A stretch of DNA of 64,000 nt from Henricia sp. BOLD:AAB3569 (taxonomy: Eukaryota > Echinodermata > Asteroidea > Spinulosida > Echinasteridae), in contig JBBELK010000946.1 of the NCBI GenBank assembly GCA_037783545.1, positions 165,135 through 229,134 of the forward strand. The letters are read 5' to 3'. Made by a program: the position numbers and the translations under genes. This document shows, piece after piece, positions 24,601 to 36,588 of this stretch. Numbering within the stretch: position 1 is the first letter of the stretch; each line of letters starts with the position of its first letter. A model generated the notes under the pieces. It ran no database searches. It was not told where the DNA came from and saw only the letters and a list, made by a program, of their open reading frames with translations.

Positions 24601-27600
24601 TTACACTTTGGAGAGATTTTCTACAACTAAACCCTTTTTTAATCAAACTGAATTTCCATAGAGTTTCGTCTGGCCCCGCCAGGATTGTTAAACAAGTGCA
24701 CTGGGTCCTGCATTGTCCGAAAGGACCCAATTTCCGTGAAAAATGGCGCAGGTTCAAATGGCTGTTTACCGTAGGGGTAGCCCGGTCTGTGTTCAGGGCT
24801 AAACACAACAATTTGTTTACAGATAAACAACCTCCTCCTACATATCCGGCGGTGTGACACGTGACTTGCCACCTGGCCAATAGAGTGTGGACGGCTTTTA
24901 TGCCTCCTACCTGTTCTCATGACAACCGTTGCGATGAAAAGATGAGGAATGTTGTCATTAGTCTCAACCCTCCCCAGTGTAAAAGAGTAAACAGGTATCG
25001 ATTATCGATTAATTTTAAGGTCACATGACACCATTCTCATGAGATTTCTGGTAACAATGTGGCCACGATCACAATGTCACTGTCATTTTGGGGACATCTG
25101 CCACTGTGAACAGTCGATCGAATTTTCAAGGTATCGAAAATCGATAACATGTTTGTTCACGTAATCGATGTCCACCCGATTTTTACCTTTGGGGCATGAC
25201 ATAAATTGATCTCAAATCGCAACAAAATTACAATTTGGGGTAATTTGACTTTCTGGCAATTAGTCGGTTTAACGTACATAGGCATACGGTTTCTAATCAT
25301 GTCCAAATATTTTGCCTGTTTTCGTTTATCGTCCGTATTCGATAAATCTTGACATTTCTGAAAGATGTAGTACATTCACAAGTTATAGTTTAATAATCAC
25401 CTGTTAGGTAGTTTAGGATACCGAGTTTTTAAAGAACCCAAATGCTTCCAAAACAATAAAGTTCTGGCTCATACGAATATTATTTAGTTCTTTGCAGTTT
25501 TATGTTAACAATTCTCCAGACCCCCGACACATCCAAATCTCTATAAAAAAAAATTGTTGTGCATGGCAGTGCTTCGAATATTGTGCCCATTAAATCCAAT
25601 TTTGTTAAGTGATCTGAATGAACTAAGGAAAATATTTGTTCTGGATGTGTACTACAATTATCTCAATTTAACTTTACATAACCCTATACGCTCACTGAAC
25701 AATTTTACACCAAAGTAGACAATCTGTATTATGTGTTTTAATATCATAATGTACAGCCACGGTTTTGCCCACACTGAATAATGGTCTTGTTTGTTAAGTG
25801 AGCCAATCACCTCATTTAGTATTTAGAATATGGGATTTCCAGTTTTATTTGTTTACAGCGTTTTTCATGTTAACATGTATTTCTTTGTCTTTTTAATTTA
25901 TGATTATTTATGAATTTGTAGGACCTATTAAAATTCTTTATTTAAATCATGCCAGGTGGCCGTTTCTTGCAATTCTATGAGGTCTTCAGTTTTACAGCCG
26001 ATCCAATTTGTTCTTGTTTGTTGGTTTGTTTGTTTTTAATATAATACATGTAATGATATATTTGATCTGTTAATACTTTCTGCTTGATTTTTAGTAGTTG
26101 TCTTTTTTTCTTCGTTTTTTTCTTTAAAGCACGCTTAATTCCCAAGGAAGTCATAAGATGTCGGACCTACGTGCGTTTAATAAGGTTTTTTGGGTAATTT
26201 TCCCGAACGCATCGATGCAAAAACCGCCATGATTTATTCGTCATCGATTACTATTTCGAGTGCGTCATTCCGATATCGGTAGTCACGTGACCACATCTAT
26301 TTGCGCCATACTAGGGGCGTTCGAGATGCTTCCTCGGGGCAGCCCTGACCTGGGGATGATCGTGCGAGGTGTGATCAGCCAGGTAGACCATGGGAACGAG
26401 GTTAGACACGGGTTACCCGGTGTCAGCATCTCGAACGCCCCTACTGTCGTCTGCTGACGCCCCGCCCACACATCTCACATGCAAATTAGTCACGTGGTGA
26501 CGTGTTCGTCCGCGCCGGATTCTTTGCTCGATTAGCTCGCGCATACAAGCCCTTTGGCCTTTTGTGCATGGAGTCAGTATCTGGTCACGTGACATCTCAT
26601 CGTTAAATGGATACAAAAAGAGGAAATTGTTGAGTGCGAGGCTGAGCGAGTCACATGTCGTGCGCATTGCGATTGCCCAATCAGGGTCGTTGTGCATTAC
26701 ATACGACAATAACGCCACTTTACCATGCATGCCTTGGAATGCCGATATACATACGTAGGCCTATTCATATAACTTTTAAAATATCACATACAACACATTT
26801 TGCCTCTAAAATTACCCGTAAATTAGTCAAAGAAACTAATTAAGTGCTGTAAACTTCTTAACTATTAACTTCGTTATTCCTTTATACGCGTTTAGTACGG
26901 CCTAATGCCTATGCAGTCTACATCTCTACGACCAAAAACCCGAGCGATAGTCTTTCAGAAATGCACTAATTCCATCTAATTCCAGACTTATTTCGTTCAC
27001 AACGCAATTTTAAGCAGTTGCTGTTAGGATGGTGGAAAAAACTCATTCCGTTGACAAAAGTGCCAAATATGGGTGTTTTCAGCTAATAATGTGCCGTGCA
27101 TGCAAGAGGCGATACAAGCCTACAGTATGAATGCATGACTTTTGGATATCAATCATATACATGAATTTCATGTAGGCTTACGGTGAATGAAAATTTGTTC
27201 GTATTTAGAGGCCTATCATATGCAATGACCCAATTTTGTTTTTCATGAGTTGACAAGAAAAACCTTACTCAAAGTGTTGACAGCAATGGTAACAAACACC
27301 ACATGAATTTATTTCCGTCCAAAATGGTATTTCATGCTGGAAATTGACAACCGAAGGTGGTTTTCTTAAAAAGTCCATTCACTTGTACACAAAATCCATA
27401 TATAGATTTTTAAGGTTTTCTAAAGCATTGATGCCTCTAAGTCTAAGCATGGAGGAAGTTTCTTCCTCCATGCTCTAAGTAGCTAAAATGTCTTGAGGCT
27501 AGTTTACCAACATTCTTCCTTAGATATGTTATACTCTTATTCCACGAATCTGTAAAACGTTTTATCTTGCAAATGATACATAAGGGCATTTGAGCATGCG

Positions 27601-28075
27601 TCGGCGGTAGCTATCACAAAAACGGGCCAACTCATGCTGGTTTTATTTCATTGTTGATTTTCGACCTTTTTGTGCGATTTCGCAGTTCGGTTGTCGTTGC
27701 ATGCCTAGCTCATGATTCACCATTTGAACTTGCCGATTTCAATGAACGGACACTGATGATGTGCTGTCCTCCAGTGTAGAACTTTGAATCAAAATTGTGA
27801 GTGGTGTTTTATGTTACCTTTTACGTTTTAATATACTGGTTGATTGATTTACGGATGTATCGATATGGTTTTCAACAAGAAGAGGTTGTTGTTTGTTCAG
27901 TCATGGTTGGCCAACAAAGTCTCATTCTATAGTTCATGAACCAGATTATTTGACAAGAACTACATGGCTATATACCCAGTTTAGGACTGTAAGTCATAGC
28001 CACATGGCCTTACACTTAATTTCAGCATATGCAGAACCATTTCCCCTCCAAATATCCGATGGAATGTATACCTTA
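24601..28075. other. No gene seen
   Basis: Unassigned sequence with one TIR element at 26313-26442 and a small tggaggaagtttcttcctcca hairpin at about 27450. Confidence 0.4.
26313..26442. mobile_element. AGGGGCGTTCGAGATGCT element (130 bp)
   Basis: The ends aggggcgttcgagatgct and agcatctcgaacgcccct are perfect inverted repeats. A larger relative is at 31070-31448. Confidence 0.8.
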
Positions 28076-28076
28076 G

Positions 28077-28095
28077 CAGGGGCGGATCCGGGGGG

Positions 28096-28127
<32 letters not shown>

Positions 28128-28315
28128 CGTGGGGGGCGCACGCCCCCCCCCCCCCCCTTTCAAAAAAAAAAAAAGATCGCATCACAGAGCATCTAAAATC
28201 CATCTAAAAGCCGTTAGGGCTTCGCGCTATTCGCTCGCTATTTCATTGTCATCAGCATTTCATGCTTAAAAATTTCAGGCCGCCGCCCCTTTTCAAAATC
28301 CTGGATCCGCCCCTG
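28077..28315. mobile_element. CAGGGGCGGATCC element with target duplication CTTAG
   Basis: The ends caggggcggatcc and ggatccgcccctg are inverted. CTTAG flanks both sides (28072-28076 and 28316-28320). The interior holds a long G run and a C run. Relatives: 59503-59729 and a fragment at 20640. Confidence 0.85.
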
Positions 28316-28586
28316 CTTAGTTGGCCAACATAAAAATAAAATCAACATTTTTAAAGTCCCGTAACTTTTATCTTTCAAGATGCACGGTTAAATCTGTTGA
28401 CTCAATATTTTCAATGGTTCGGTGAGCGATAACCTTGAAAATGTTAACTTGACATGGTAATATTTCAAACAATTTGTTGGCTGTAACATTTCTATTAATA
28501 AATATTTGTAGCACGTTCGAAATTTCGAGAGTAATGAATTCAACAATTTCGTTTTTAGCGCGAACGGACACATGTAGTTTTCATTA

Positions 28587-28840
28587 TAGGGAGGTTTAGG
28601 TGTACGTAAATCGCGAACGTGAATGCGAAATCGTTCAGCACTGCATGGTCATATCACGAAGAGGTCTTATAACTCAGGCTCGAATCTTGGTCACGGAAAC
28701 AAATGTATCTCGCCACGAAAGTCACAGATGTGGGTTTTTGGTTTTCATCTATTCTAAGACCTCTTCAGAATATAAACGACCAACTGATCAAAGCATTTCA
28801 CGTTCACGTTCGAGATTTACGAGCATCTAAATCTCCCTAT
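28587..28840. mobile_element. TAGGGAGGTTTAGGTGTACG inverted-repeat element
   Basis: The left arm tagggaggtttaggtgtacg pairs loosely with the right arm gagcatctaaatctccctat, and inner arms contain cgcgaacgtgaatgcg and cacgttcacgttcgag. Confidence 0.65.
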
Positions 28841-29542
28841 TCGTGTGACACCGAGAATATAGACCGACCGTTAGCCCGGCAGAGTGCTCGGGCCAGCGAC
28901 GTGGAAGGACCGCTCGACAAGCCGCTCGCGCCGGCGAGAAATATTGAATTGATGCATTCGGTAGAAATGTAAAATACAAAGAAACGAAAATAAGCTAATT
29001 CTATAAAATAAGTAATATCTTGGGCTGTTTTTGATATCGCGGTTCCCGGTTATTTCACAACCGCGGCCTAAAACAAACTACATGTATCACAAACTTCCTA
29101 AACATACATTGGCGGGTGGCGCCTATACCCAAGCCAGAGACTCAGACTCATTAAAAATATATTTCTGAACAAAATGCTTTGGGATCTTCCCAAGTTGCTC
29201 GCCTGGTTTCCATATTATCGCAACAAACCAGAGAGTACCGCAAAATAGACGTAAACAGTAACGCACAGTCGGCAAAGTTGAACCAAGTTTAACTTTTCCG
29301 ATTGTTTCCGTCAGTGTTGCAGTTGTTTGCGTCTAGTCTGTGTATGAAACTAGGCTTATCTCGAAAATGAACGTATCGCCCTTGCGACAGTGTTGTGAAA
29401 TAGCTTTAAAAACGCATTACGACGCGTCGCAGGTTTCTTGAAATCTCTATGCTTGAAATCGAGTGCTAGCCAATCAGCGTGCAGTAAAAACACTACTTTC
29501 GCTTGACCACGAAGAAACAATACACTCATATACGCAGTGCAT

Positions 29543-29743
29543 GGTTTTACGCGGTTTGTCCGCACGCAACCACTGCTCAATTTCGCATGAAATCCTGCAA
29601 AGCGCGTGCGTGACGTCACCAAAGGCCAGGCCTGAATAACACTTGCCGTGATTGGCCAGATTCTGTCACCTGACAGAGTAAACATGTCACCTGACACATT
29701 TACTGTTGAGCAGTGGTTGGGTGCGGACAAACCGCGTAAAGCC
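29543..29743. mobile_element. GGTTTTACGCGGTTTGTCCG inverted-repeat element
   Basis: The arms gcggtttgtccgcacgcaac and gggtgcggacaaaccgcg fold over about 200 bp. Confidence 0.7.
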
Positions 29744-29910
29744 ACCGCGAAAAGAGTGTAGAAGAAATAAGGTACCGCTACTTGACAAATTTCAAATTGA
29801 CACTACTGGCAGCCTCGTTTCAGATATTGAGCCATTCTAATACGTCAAGCGTCTTCATTTGCAAAATTTATCACAAAAGAAAGCACCGATGACAATTTGA
29901 AATTCCTCAA

Positions 29911-30054
29911 TTTAAAAGCACAGCTCGTCAGCAATGCGCGCGCGCCAAATTCGTGCCACGAAATACGCAGGTCCATGCCTTTACTATATGGAGCTGCGTA
30001 TTTCGTGGCACGAATTTGGCGCGCGCGCATTGCTGACGACCCTGTGCCTTTAAT
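29911..30054. repeat. AATTCGTGCCACGAAATACG foldback, copy 1
   Basis: Long arms with gcgcgcgccaaattcgtgcc and ggcacgaatttggcgcgcgc meet around ccatgcctttactatatgg. Two relatives sit in the inverted duplication at 61.7-64.0 kb. Confidence 0.85.
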
Positions 30055-30466
30055 TTATGCTTTTCATTTTATAATTCCGGGTTCCACCGCTCGTGCACGT
30101 CCCATCTCTCTTTCGTATGATCCCGTAAAGGAATCGGGTTGCTGAAGGATTTGCCGACGTAAATCGTTGCCCTGTAGCTACCTCAGCGTGTAGGTTCTTC
30201 AGCTAGCTTGGCTATACGAAGTGCGAGAGAACAGGACGAAATCCTCAGTTTTAGAGGTGGGAGGAAAACCCCACACACGAACGTGTGGGGGAAAACCATT
30301 ATACACTGGATGAACCAACGACGTCTAAAATTGAAGCCACCGTCCGCCATTGTACACCACCTAATACAATGCATTGCCTAGACTGGTCATACCGTCTTCA
30401 CTAGTCTACGTCATGGTCTACATGTGTTAAGTGGCATGCAAGCGATCGCATGTACCGGGGAGCAGT

Positions 30467-30690
30467 CTAGGCCAAGTATTGTTCATGGGCTTCAATTCTC
30501 GTAAAACCAACTGCTATTGCATACTTCATCCTGTGTATATACATCGATGGGGAAAACCCACGGAATAAAGCAGGGACCGAGTGGAGAACCCAATCCACGT
30601 ACTGACGTGACCCGGACGGGAATCGAACCATGGCCACATTAGTGGAAGGCGAGGAAAGAACCGCAACGCCAACCTGATTCACCACGAAGT
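30467..30690 (-). repeat. SINE-like repeat with box B motif
   Basis: The minus strand shows ggttcgattcccgtccggg and gtggtgaatcaggttggcg. Looks tRNA-derived; no gene. Confidence 0.4.
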
Positions 30691-31069
30691 CCTATAATTC
30701 ACGCACACAGCTATACACAGACAGAAAGCTACACAGGTTATAAATTGCTCTGATAATTAAGTTCGACTTTATTTGAATATTCATCAGGCTCGTTAAAAAC
30801 TCCCAATATACACGTATAACTATACAGGCTGTCTATCCCCAATGAGTGACAATCTTGCAAGATATTTCATCCCGATTTCACCTCTGATTTTAGTACAAAT
30901 CCTGAACAAATCAATTAAAAAGGCTCATTTATGTACAAAAACCATTCATACAAAATGAATTACTTGACATTTCAGGGTTGCTTTTGGCGAGAATTAAAGG
31001 GGCACGACATAAAAATAACTTATTAAAATATGATGTTTCAATTTATTCCGGTTTTCTAAATATAACAGT

Positions 31070-31448
31070 AGAGGCGTTCGAGATGGTTACACCGTGTAAC
31101 ACCCACTTACACCGGAGCGTTCTTTTAGCCATCACGTGATACACAGATTTATGACACAAAATTCTGACACAAAATAAGAGGGAAAAGGGCTGTAAAAGTA
31201 AATACATTTTGCTCAGTGTCTGTGGGCATTGACCAAGTTTGTTACGGTCAAATTTCGCATGGCGCCAAATTAATTTTTCCTCGTGAGTCAAACGATGACG
31301 GCGTTTATAAAAGCCCCGCCTGGCAACAACATTTGACCCGTGTTCCCAGAATTCAAAGCGAAACCCTGTGTCGTTCGTTTTGTATCTTTTGGAGGCTTCC
31401 CCTGGTGTAAACCCTGTGTTACACGGTGTAAGCATCTCGAACGCCCCT
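31070..31448. mobile_element. GGGGCGTTCGAGATG element (larger relative)
   Basis: The ends agaggcgttcgagatggtta and gcatctcgaacgcccctt are inverted, followed inward by caccgtgtaac and gttacacggtg. Non-coding. Confidence 0.8.
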
Positions 31449-32141
31449 TTTGATGATCAACTCCAACCTATTTATGTAGTCATGTGGCTTTCGGAGACTA
31501 ATCTATACTATTAACTAATGCACCTATCCCCGCGTTGCCCCCACCTGTTAGGTGGGGGTTTGGTCACTTTTTCATGCCCCAGGGTGGGGATTTTGACCCA
31601 TTGAAATAAAAAGGCCTGTGCATCTGATAGCAAGAAACGCATGTTTTGTACCCGTGGGTGGGGATTTTGTCACCTAAATTTTCACCTGAAAAGTGAAAAT
31701 CCCCACCTTTTAGGTGGGGCAGCCCGGAGAGGGAGGGGAGACAATTGATAGGTGCTTAACAAGGACCTCATGGATTTGTTTCATCTTATGTTCGGCAATT
31801 GACCACTCTCACAGACGCCATTTTCGTAGGAAAAAATACTAAATAAAAGTGATCAATAGGTTTTCGAAATTCATAAGTGCACAAACTTTTTCTGCGGTAT
31901 GCATAAAGTTGTGCTGGGATTTCAAGATTCAAGAAAAAACACATACACATGCATGTAATAAATGTCTATACTGCGCTGGCTGTAGGCAGAAATGCGGGAG
32001 ACGTTCGTTGCAACGGGGACTTGGTTCTAAACAAACAAACAAAAGTACAACTAGTTGTGGGGCCAGATCTTGCCGCACATTTTACCAGCTTAAAATTACC
32101 ATGACATTTGTATTGCTTTTAGGTACTTAGACCTGTTGTAT

Positions 32142-32242
32142 AGAACCTTTACATGGGCAGCCATGATAGGGGCATTACAATGTCACCATGCGTCATGCAC
32201 AAGTAGGCTGCCTCCTGTCATGGCCGTTCGTGCAAAAGGTCT
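32142..32242. mobile_element. Hairpin MITE of the ATGGCGGCCATGA family, copy 3
   Basis: The arms acatgggcagccatgatagg and ctgtcatggccgttcgtgc are diverged relatives of those at 53938 and 55351. Confidence 0.6.
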
Positions 32243-32366
32243 AAACTTCTCCACCGATCAATCTAAGAAGACACGTCACATGCCGCGCTAAAACAAAAAC
32301 CCGAGGTCACTCAATCTTCAGTTTAACCACGGAGAAACCTTCACAATTGACCTTATCTGTCTCTTA

Positions 32367-32659
32367 TTAAAGAAGCGTGACCAGTTTTTGAGCTCCCCAT
32401 TCTCCTTGTGGGTGTTGAGATTTTGATACCATATCATGCGTAAAATGTTCCTCATTACCATTCTGAAATTTCTAGGGATATTGTAAAAAAAATTGAAGTT
32501 TAGTAAACTAATTTATACGGTTACATAAAGCAATGCAATGATTACACCAACCATCCAAATTGGAGATTGCATATTTCATGTTTCCTTCCTATGGATAGTA
32601 TTTTGGGGAGGTATTTTATATGATTGTTGGGTCAGAAAAATCTGGTCACGCTCCTTTAA
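32367..32659 (+). mobile_element. TTAAAGGAGCGTGACC MITE, copy 4
   Basis: Bounded by ttaaagaagcgtgacc and ggtcacgctcctttaa; 293 bp. A compact full-length copy. Confidence 0.85.
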
Positions 32660-34108
32660 CACGCACATACTGAGACATTTTAAGGCAATTGACATATTTA
32701 AAATTCAAACAAACTTGCTTTCAGCCCCCAAGAAACTTTCTGCCTAAAAAAGTAAAATAGTTACAAGTTGAATCAACACCCAATGGCCATGTTTCTTTTC
32801 TTTTTGTCGGTGGGTTCAAAGCAATAAGTGTGTACACCACATGACGGCGTTTAAGGGGCGAAATCTGTCTTGTGGGTGCCTGGTTCATGATTAAAACTGC
32901 TAGGAAACAGTTGTGTTGCTTCAACATACCCAATGACTCCAAATTTGCTGAATACATTTGCTATTAACTAGAAATAGAAGTAGCGCATTGTGAAATGAGA
33001 AATTGATTGTAATGCAAAGAAAAGCCAAATACGCTTTCCTTATGAGAAAAAAATACTGCCTTGAACAATGATTTGTAACAACCTGCTTTTTCGCGCTTAG
33101 GTCGACCGGTTATGGGTATTATTAGGACGACCGACCGCATTAGGGCGACCGATAGCCGGTCGTCCTAACGCCAAGTGCTTCAAAAACCATCTTTATTAGG
33201 TCAAAAACATTTTTATTAGGTTCTTAACCATTTTTATTAGGTCACAAACCATTTTCGTCTAGGTCGCAAAACATTTTTTTTCAGAGAATTAGGTCGAGAA
33301 AATTGGTGTCAATTGATGAGTTTCTTTCCGACAATTTTGTGGTTTTAGTGGTCTCTGTAAGCACTCTACCCAAAACGGTCGTCCTAATACGGGAAAAGTA
33401 GTTATTTAACTTTAAAAAAGGAAGTATAAAGTTGCCGTTTTGTAGGAAATCCGTACTAAAATGCTGCAAGGAACCACTACAAATGACGTGTAAAAACCGA
33501 AACTGCTCCAAGACACCATATTCTGAAAGATTGTACCTCAAAGGGAAGAAATATTTTACAATATCCACAAAATGTACAGGAAAAGATATACCGAGATATT
33601 TTAGAATATCTCACAATATCATTTGGTATAACCACAGCAATAAGTTAAAAAGTTGAATGTGACAAATATAACACAAATATAAAAGATACATACATACAGG
33701 TTATCTACTATCTACTCATCCATAAAACTCACTTTTTTGCCCCTTTTCAACTTGTTTTCTTACAATACTGGCCTTGTGAAAAATACAAGGCTTAATAATT
33801 TCCCGAGTATAACAAAATCTATCCTTTGTATAATATATTACAATAAGGAAGTATTCCTAAAAATAACGAGACATGCATGATTGTGACAAACGCACATACC
33901 TGTGACCACATTACAGGTATATAATTAGGCAATGTAGAATGTTTCCGGGCGTTTTCCAACTGAATCCAAAAAAGCAAATTTTAGAAATGAAAATAAAGAT
34001 AGGCTGTGTCTCTGAACTCATTTGCTGCATCTTGACATTACACAAGAAAACTCATAATTTCAGCGAACCAAGAAAGTTGTAAGTTTTATTCAAATTTGTG
34101 ACTCATTA
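32660..34108. other. No gene seen
   Basis: Contains a ggtcgaccggt/taggacgaccg repeat near 33100-33380 and AT-rich unassigned sequence. Confidence 0.4.
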
Positions 34109-34559
34109 CAGGGATCGAAATTAACCTGAATTTCATGCAGGTCAGAAGGACCAGTAGATTAGAGAACTCTACTGGTCCTGCTGAAAATTTGGTGGTCCAC
34201 TAGCTAGTGCTTTACAAAATGGCACCGAGATATACTGAAACACTTTCTGGTTTAAGGTCATTGAGTGCAGGATGGATGGGATTGCTTTTTGATCCAACAC
34301 TGGGGCATGTTTGGAGAGATAGAAGAAAGAAATGTACTTATCTAAAAATGTCTAAAGCTATCAGGAATTGTTTGTGGTAACCAGGAATTCTTCGCATTGA
34401 GTAAGAAATGTTTACTGTGGATTAGGCATCAGAGAATTTTTCCATGAGTCAGTAAATGTTTTCACTAGTCTATCGGACCAGCGTCTTTGATAGATCTAGT
34501 GGTCCTTCTGATTTTTTACTGGTGTCGGACCACGAGACCAGTGTTAATTTCGACCCCTG
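34109..34559. mobile_element. CAGGGATCGAAATTAAC element with target duplication CATTA
   Basis: The ends cagggatcgaaattaac and gttaatttcgacccctg are inverted. CATTA occurs on both sides (34104-34108, 34560-34564). 451 bp, no coding frame. Confidence 0.8.
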
Positions 34560-35870
34560 CATTACCATAAAAAGGCTGTGAAAGTATAGAGCATGTGCAG
34601 TGATAGAGCATGTGTATACTACTTGTCCAAACAAACAAAAAGAGAAAAAAAGTTGTCATTTGGTTGTCTGTTGTCATTTGCCAACAGATTTAAACAAAAA
34701 TATCAAGAAAATTGTCTATGTCAGAGGTCTCAGTTGCGCAGAACGATCAAGGAGGTATGTAACGACATTATGGGTCATCCAGCATTCTTTGAGAAGCTTT
34801 CGGCTGCAGCACATGCTTTTCCGCCACCGTCTCCAGCGATGTATCGACATTGTAGGATTCCAAGTCAAAAGTGGCTGATTCTGAAAATGAGTTGTTTTGT
34901 TTTTCGTGTGGCTTTTAAATCTCACTCTCTCGGACAAAGCTGATGCAAGTTGCTCAATAAAATTGATCATGCCTTGTTTACATGATGTGAGATTTTGGTC
35001 TAAATCCGTTGAAAAATTACAAAGTAACTTAGGATCTGACTGCTACTACGTGTTTTTGACACATTTGCTTTTGCTTTTTTCCTCCATGAGCCAGTTGAGT
35101 GAGCTAATAAAACCATAATTTCGTCAAAGTGCAAAAGCAATACATTTAACAAAACTGAGCATTGTTTTATACTTATAAGACCTAGCATTTATTTCTATGA
35201 TCAAGCAGACATTACGATTGACCGACGCTAGAAACATTTCGTGAAGCCAACATTTTGCAATCGGATTTTCCAAGCAAATGCAGAAATAGGTCACAGAAAT
35301 GATTTCGAGATGTCAACAGAGGGCGCCACACCAAAATCCCACAAGTGCAAAACCACAAACATCCGAAATCCTGCATGCCACAAGAATTAGTTGTTTTTAT
35401 TTTTTACCAAAAATATTGTGGCGTCTTTAAAACTTCCAAATATTTCCATATTTACCAAAACTTCCCAAATATTTCCATGGTAATTACTGGAATAGCCAAC
35501 TTTCTAACTGGTGTTGGATCAGTTTTTAGCACCGACTCTGTAGTGTAACTGTAGTTTAAATGATTATTCCTTTTTATTTTTTTTGCTGATGTGAATTTAC
35601 ATATTCATGAGCAGAGTAGTGAAGTTACATTAGGCACTCACAGGAGTTTCCCAATGTTTTGTACAAAATTTTTGGAATGTTGGATTTGAAATGCAGACTG
35701 GTGGCGCATTTGAGCGACGAGTGATCAATTTTAGCGGGACGTGCTGCATGACCTTCATGGGGCCAGCGCACGGCGGTAGCGCGGCCCACGGTGGTGCAGC
35801 ATGCAGTTTTTCAGCGTTTCAGTTCAGAAAACAGCTTGTTTTTTAACAAAATATTTTATTGTTTTTTATT
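34560..35870. other. No gene supported
   Basis: One minus-strand frame near 34760-34900 looks mildly protein-like (acidic, ending in a stop) but has no recognisable family or clear splice sites. The rest is unassigned. Confidence 0.35.
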
Positions 35871-36260
35871 GTAAGTACTCGGTACTTGTACTTGGATGTT
35901 CAAGTACTCGGTACTCGAACTCCTGTACTTTGGCAAAATACTCGGACTGAAATGGTACTCGGCTGTCTGAGTACTCGGCAGTACTTGGTACTCGGATAAA
36001 AGTACTCGACTACAACGCTGCTTGCAGGGACTTGTGAGGAATTGCAGGGACTTGCAGGGACTTGTGAGGGATTGCAGGGACTTGTGAGCACAAGCAGAGA
36101 CTTGTGAGGACTTGCAGGGAATTGCAGGGACTTGTGGGGACTTGCAGGGACTTGTGAGGGATTGCAGGGACTTGTGAGCACAAGCAGAGACTTGTGAGGA
36201 CTTGCGAGGACTTGTGATGATATGCATGAATTTTTGATGACTTGTGTGGACTTGCGGAGA
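35871..36260. repeat. Two tandem repeats: gtactcggtact and cttgcagggacttgtgagga
   Basis: Degenerate tactcgg units (35871-36010) pass into roughly 10-bp cttgcaggga/cttgtgagga units (36014-36260) downstream of the MAU2 stop. Open frames through them are repeat artefacts. Confidence 0.8.
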
Positions 36261-36332
36261 CTTGTGATAGCCTCGACAACATTATCTTCAAAGGGCTTTC
36301 CAAATGGCAAGCAGTTAAAAATTGACATTTCA

Positions 36333-36338
36333 TTTAAT
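36333..36338 (-). promoter_or_regulatory. Possible MAU2 poly(A) signal ATTAAA
   Basis: A common variant hexamer 185 nt past the stop codon. No better AATAAA was noticed nearer. Weak, positional evidence only. Confidence 0.25.
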
Positions 36339-36522
36339 AACTGCTCACATCTTTAGGTTACACAATAGTATCAAAAGATTTCAGACTAATTGACTTCAAG
36401 ATTATTAGGATGTGATCAGTATAAAAAAGCAAAATGTCTCTTATCTTGCGAAGAGTTGGCACACTTGAAGGGGTTCAGGTCGGGAGTTGGGCTAGGATGT
36501 GATGCGGGGGGAGGGGCGTATG

Positions 36523-36588
36523 CTATAAGATGCTTGAACTCGCTCCATCACCCTGGAGTAAGTGGATTGGGCAAGGTCCTTCGGTCCA
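36523..36588 (-). CDS. MAU2: MAU2 exon 16 (stop codon)
   Basis: 66 nt: [21 protein letters not shown] and TAG; acceptor ATTTCTCTCCTGCAG. It lines up with the human tail WTDGPPPVQFQ...SLASLL. Confidence 0.88.
   Translation of the reverse strand, partial: WTEGPCPIHLLQGDGASSSIL

Noticed and set aside
27981..28207. Poly-Gly/poly-Pro open frames, also at 59579-59822 and 62767-63270
   Set aside because: Translations of G and C homopolymer runs inside repeats.
34716..34970. Possible protein-coding exon on the minus strand
   Set aside because: One frame has a protein-like composition (about 45 residues, ending in a stop) but no recognised family and no convincing splice sites. Not supported.
35856..36333. 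Repetitive minus-strand frames (SPCKSLQ type)
   Set aside because: Translation of the cttgcaggga tandem repeat.
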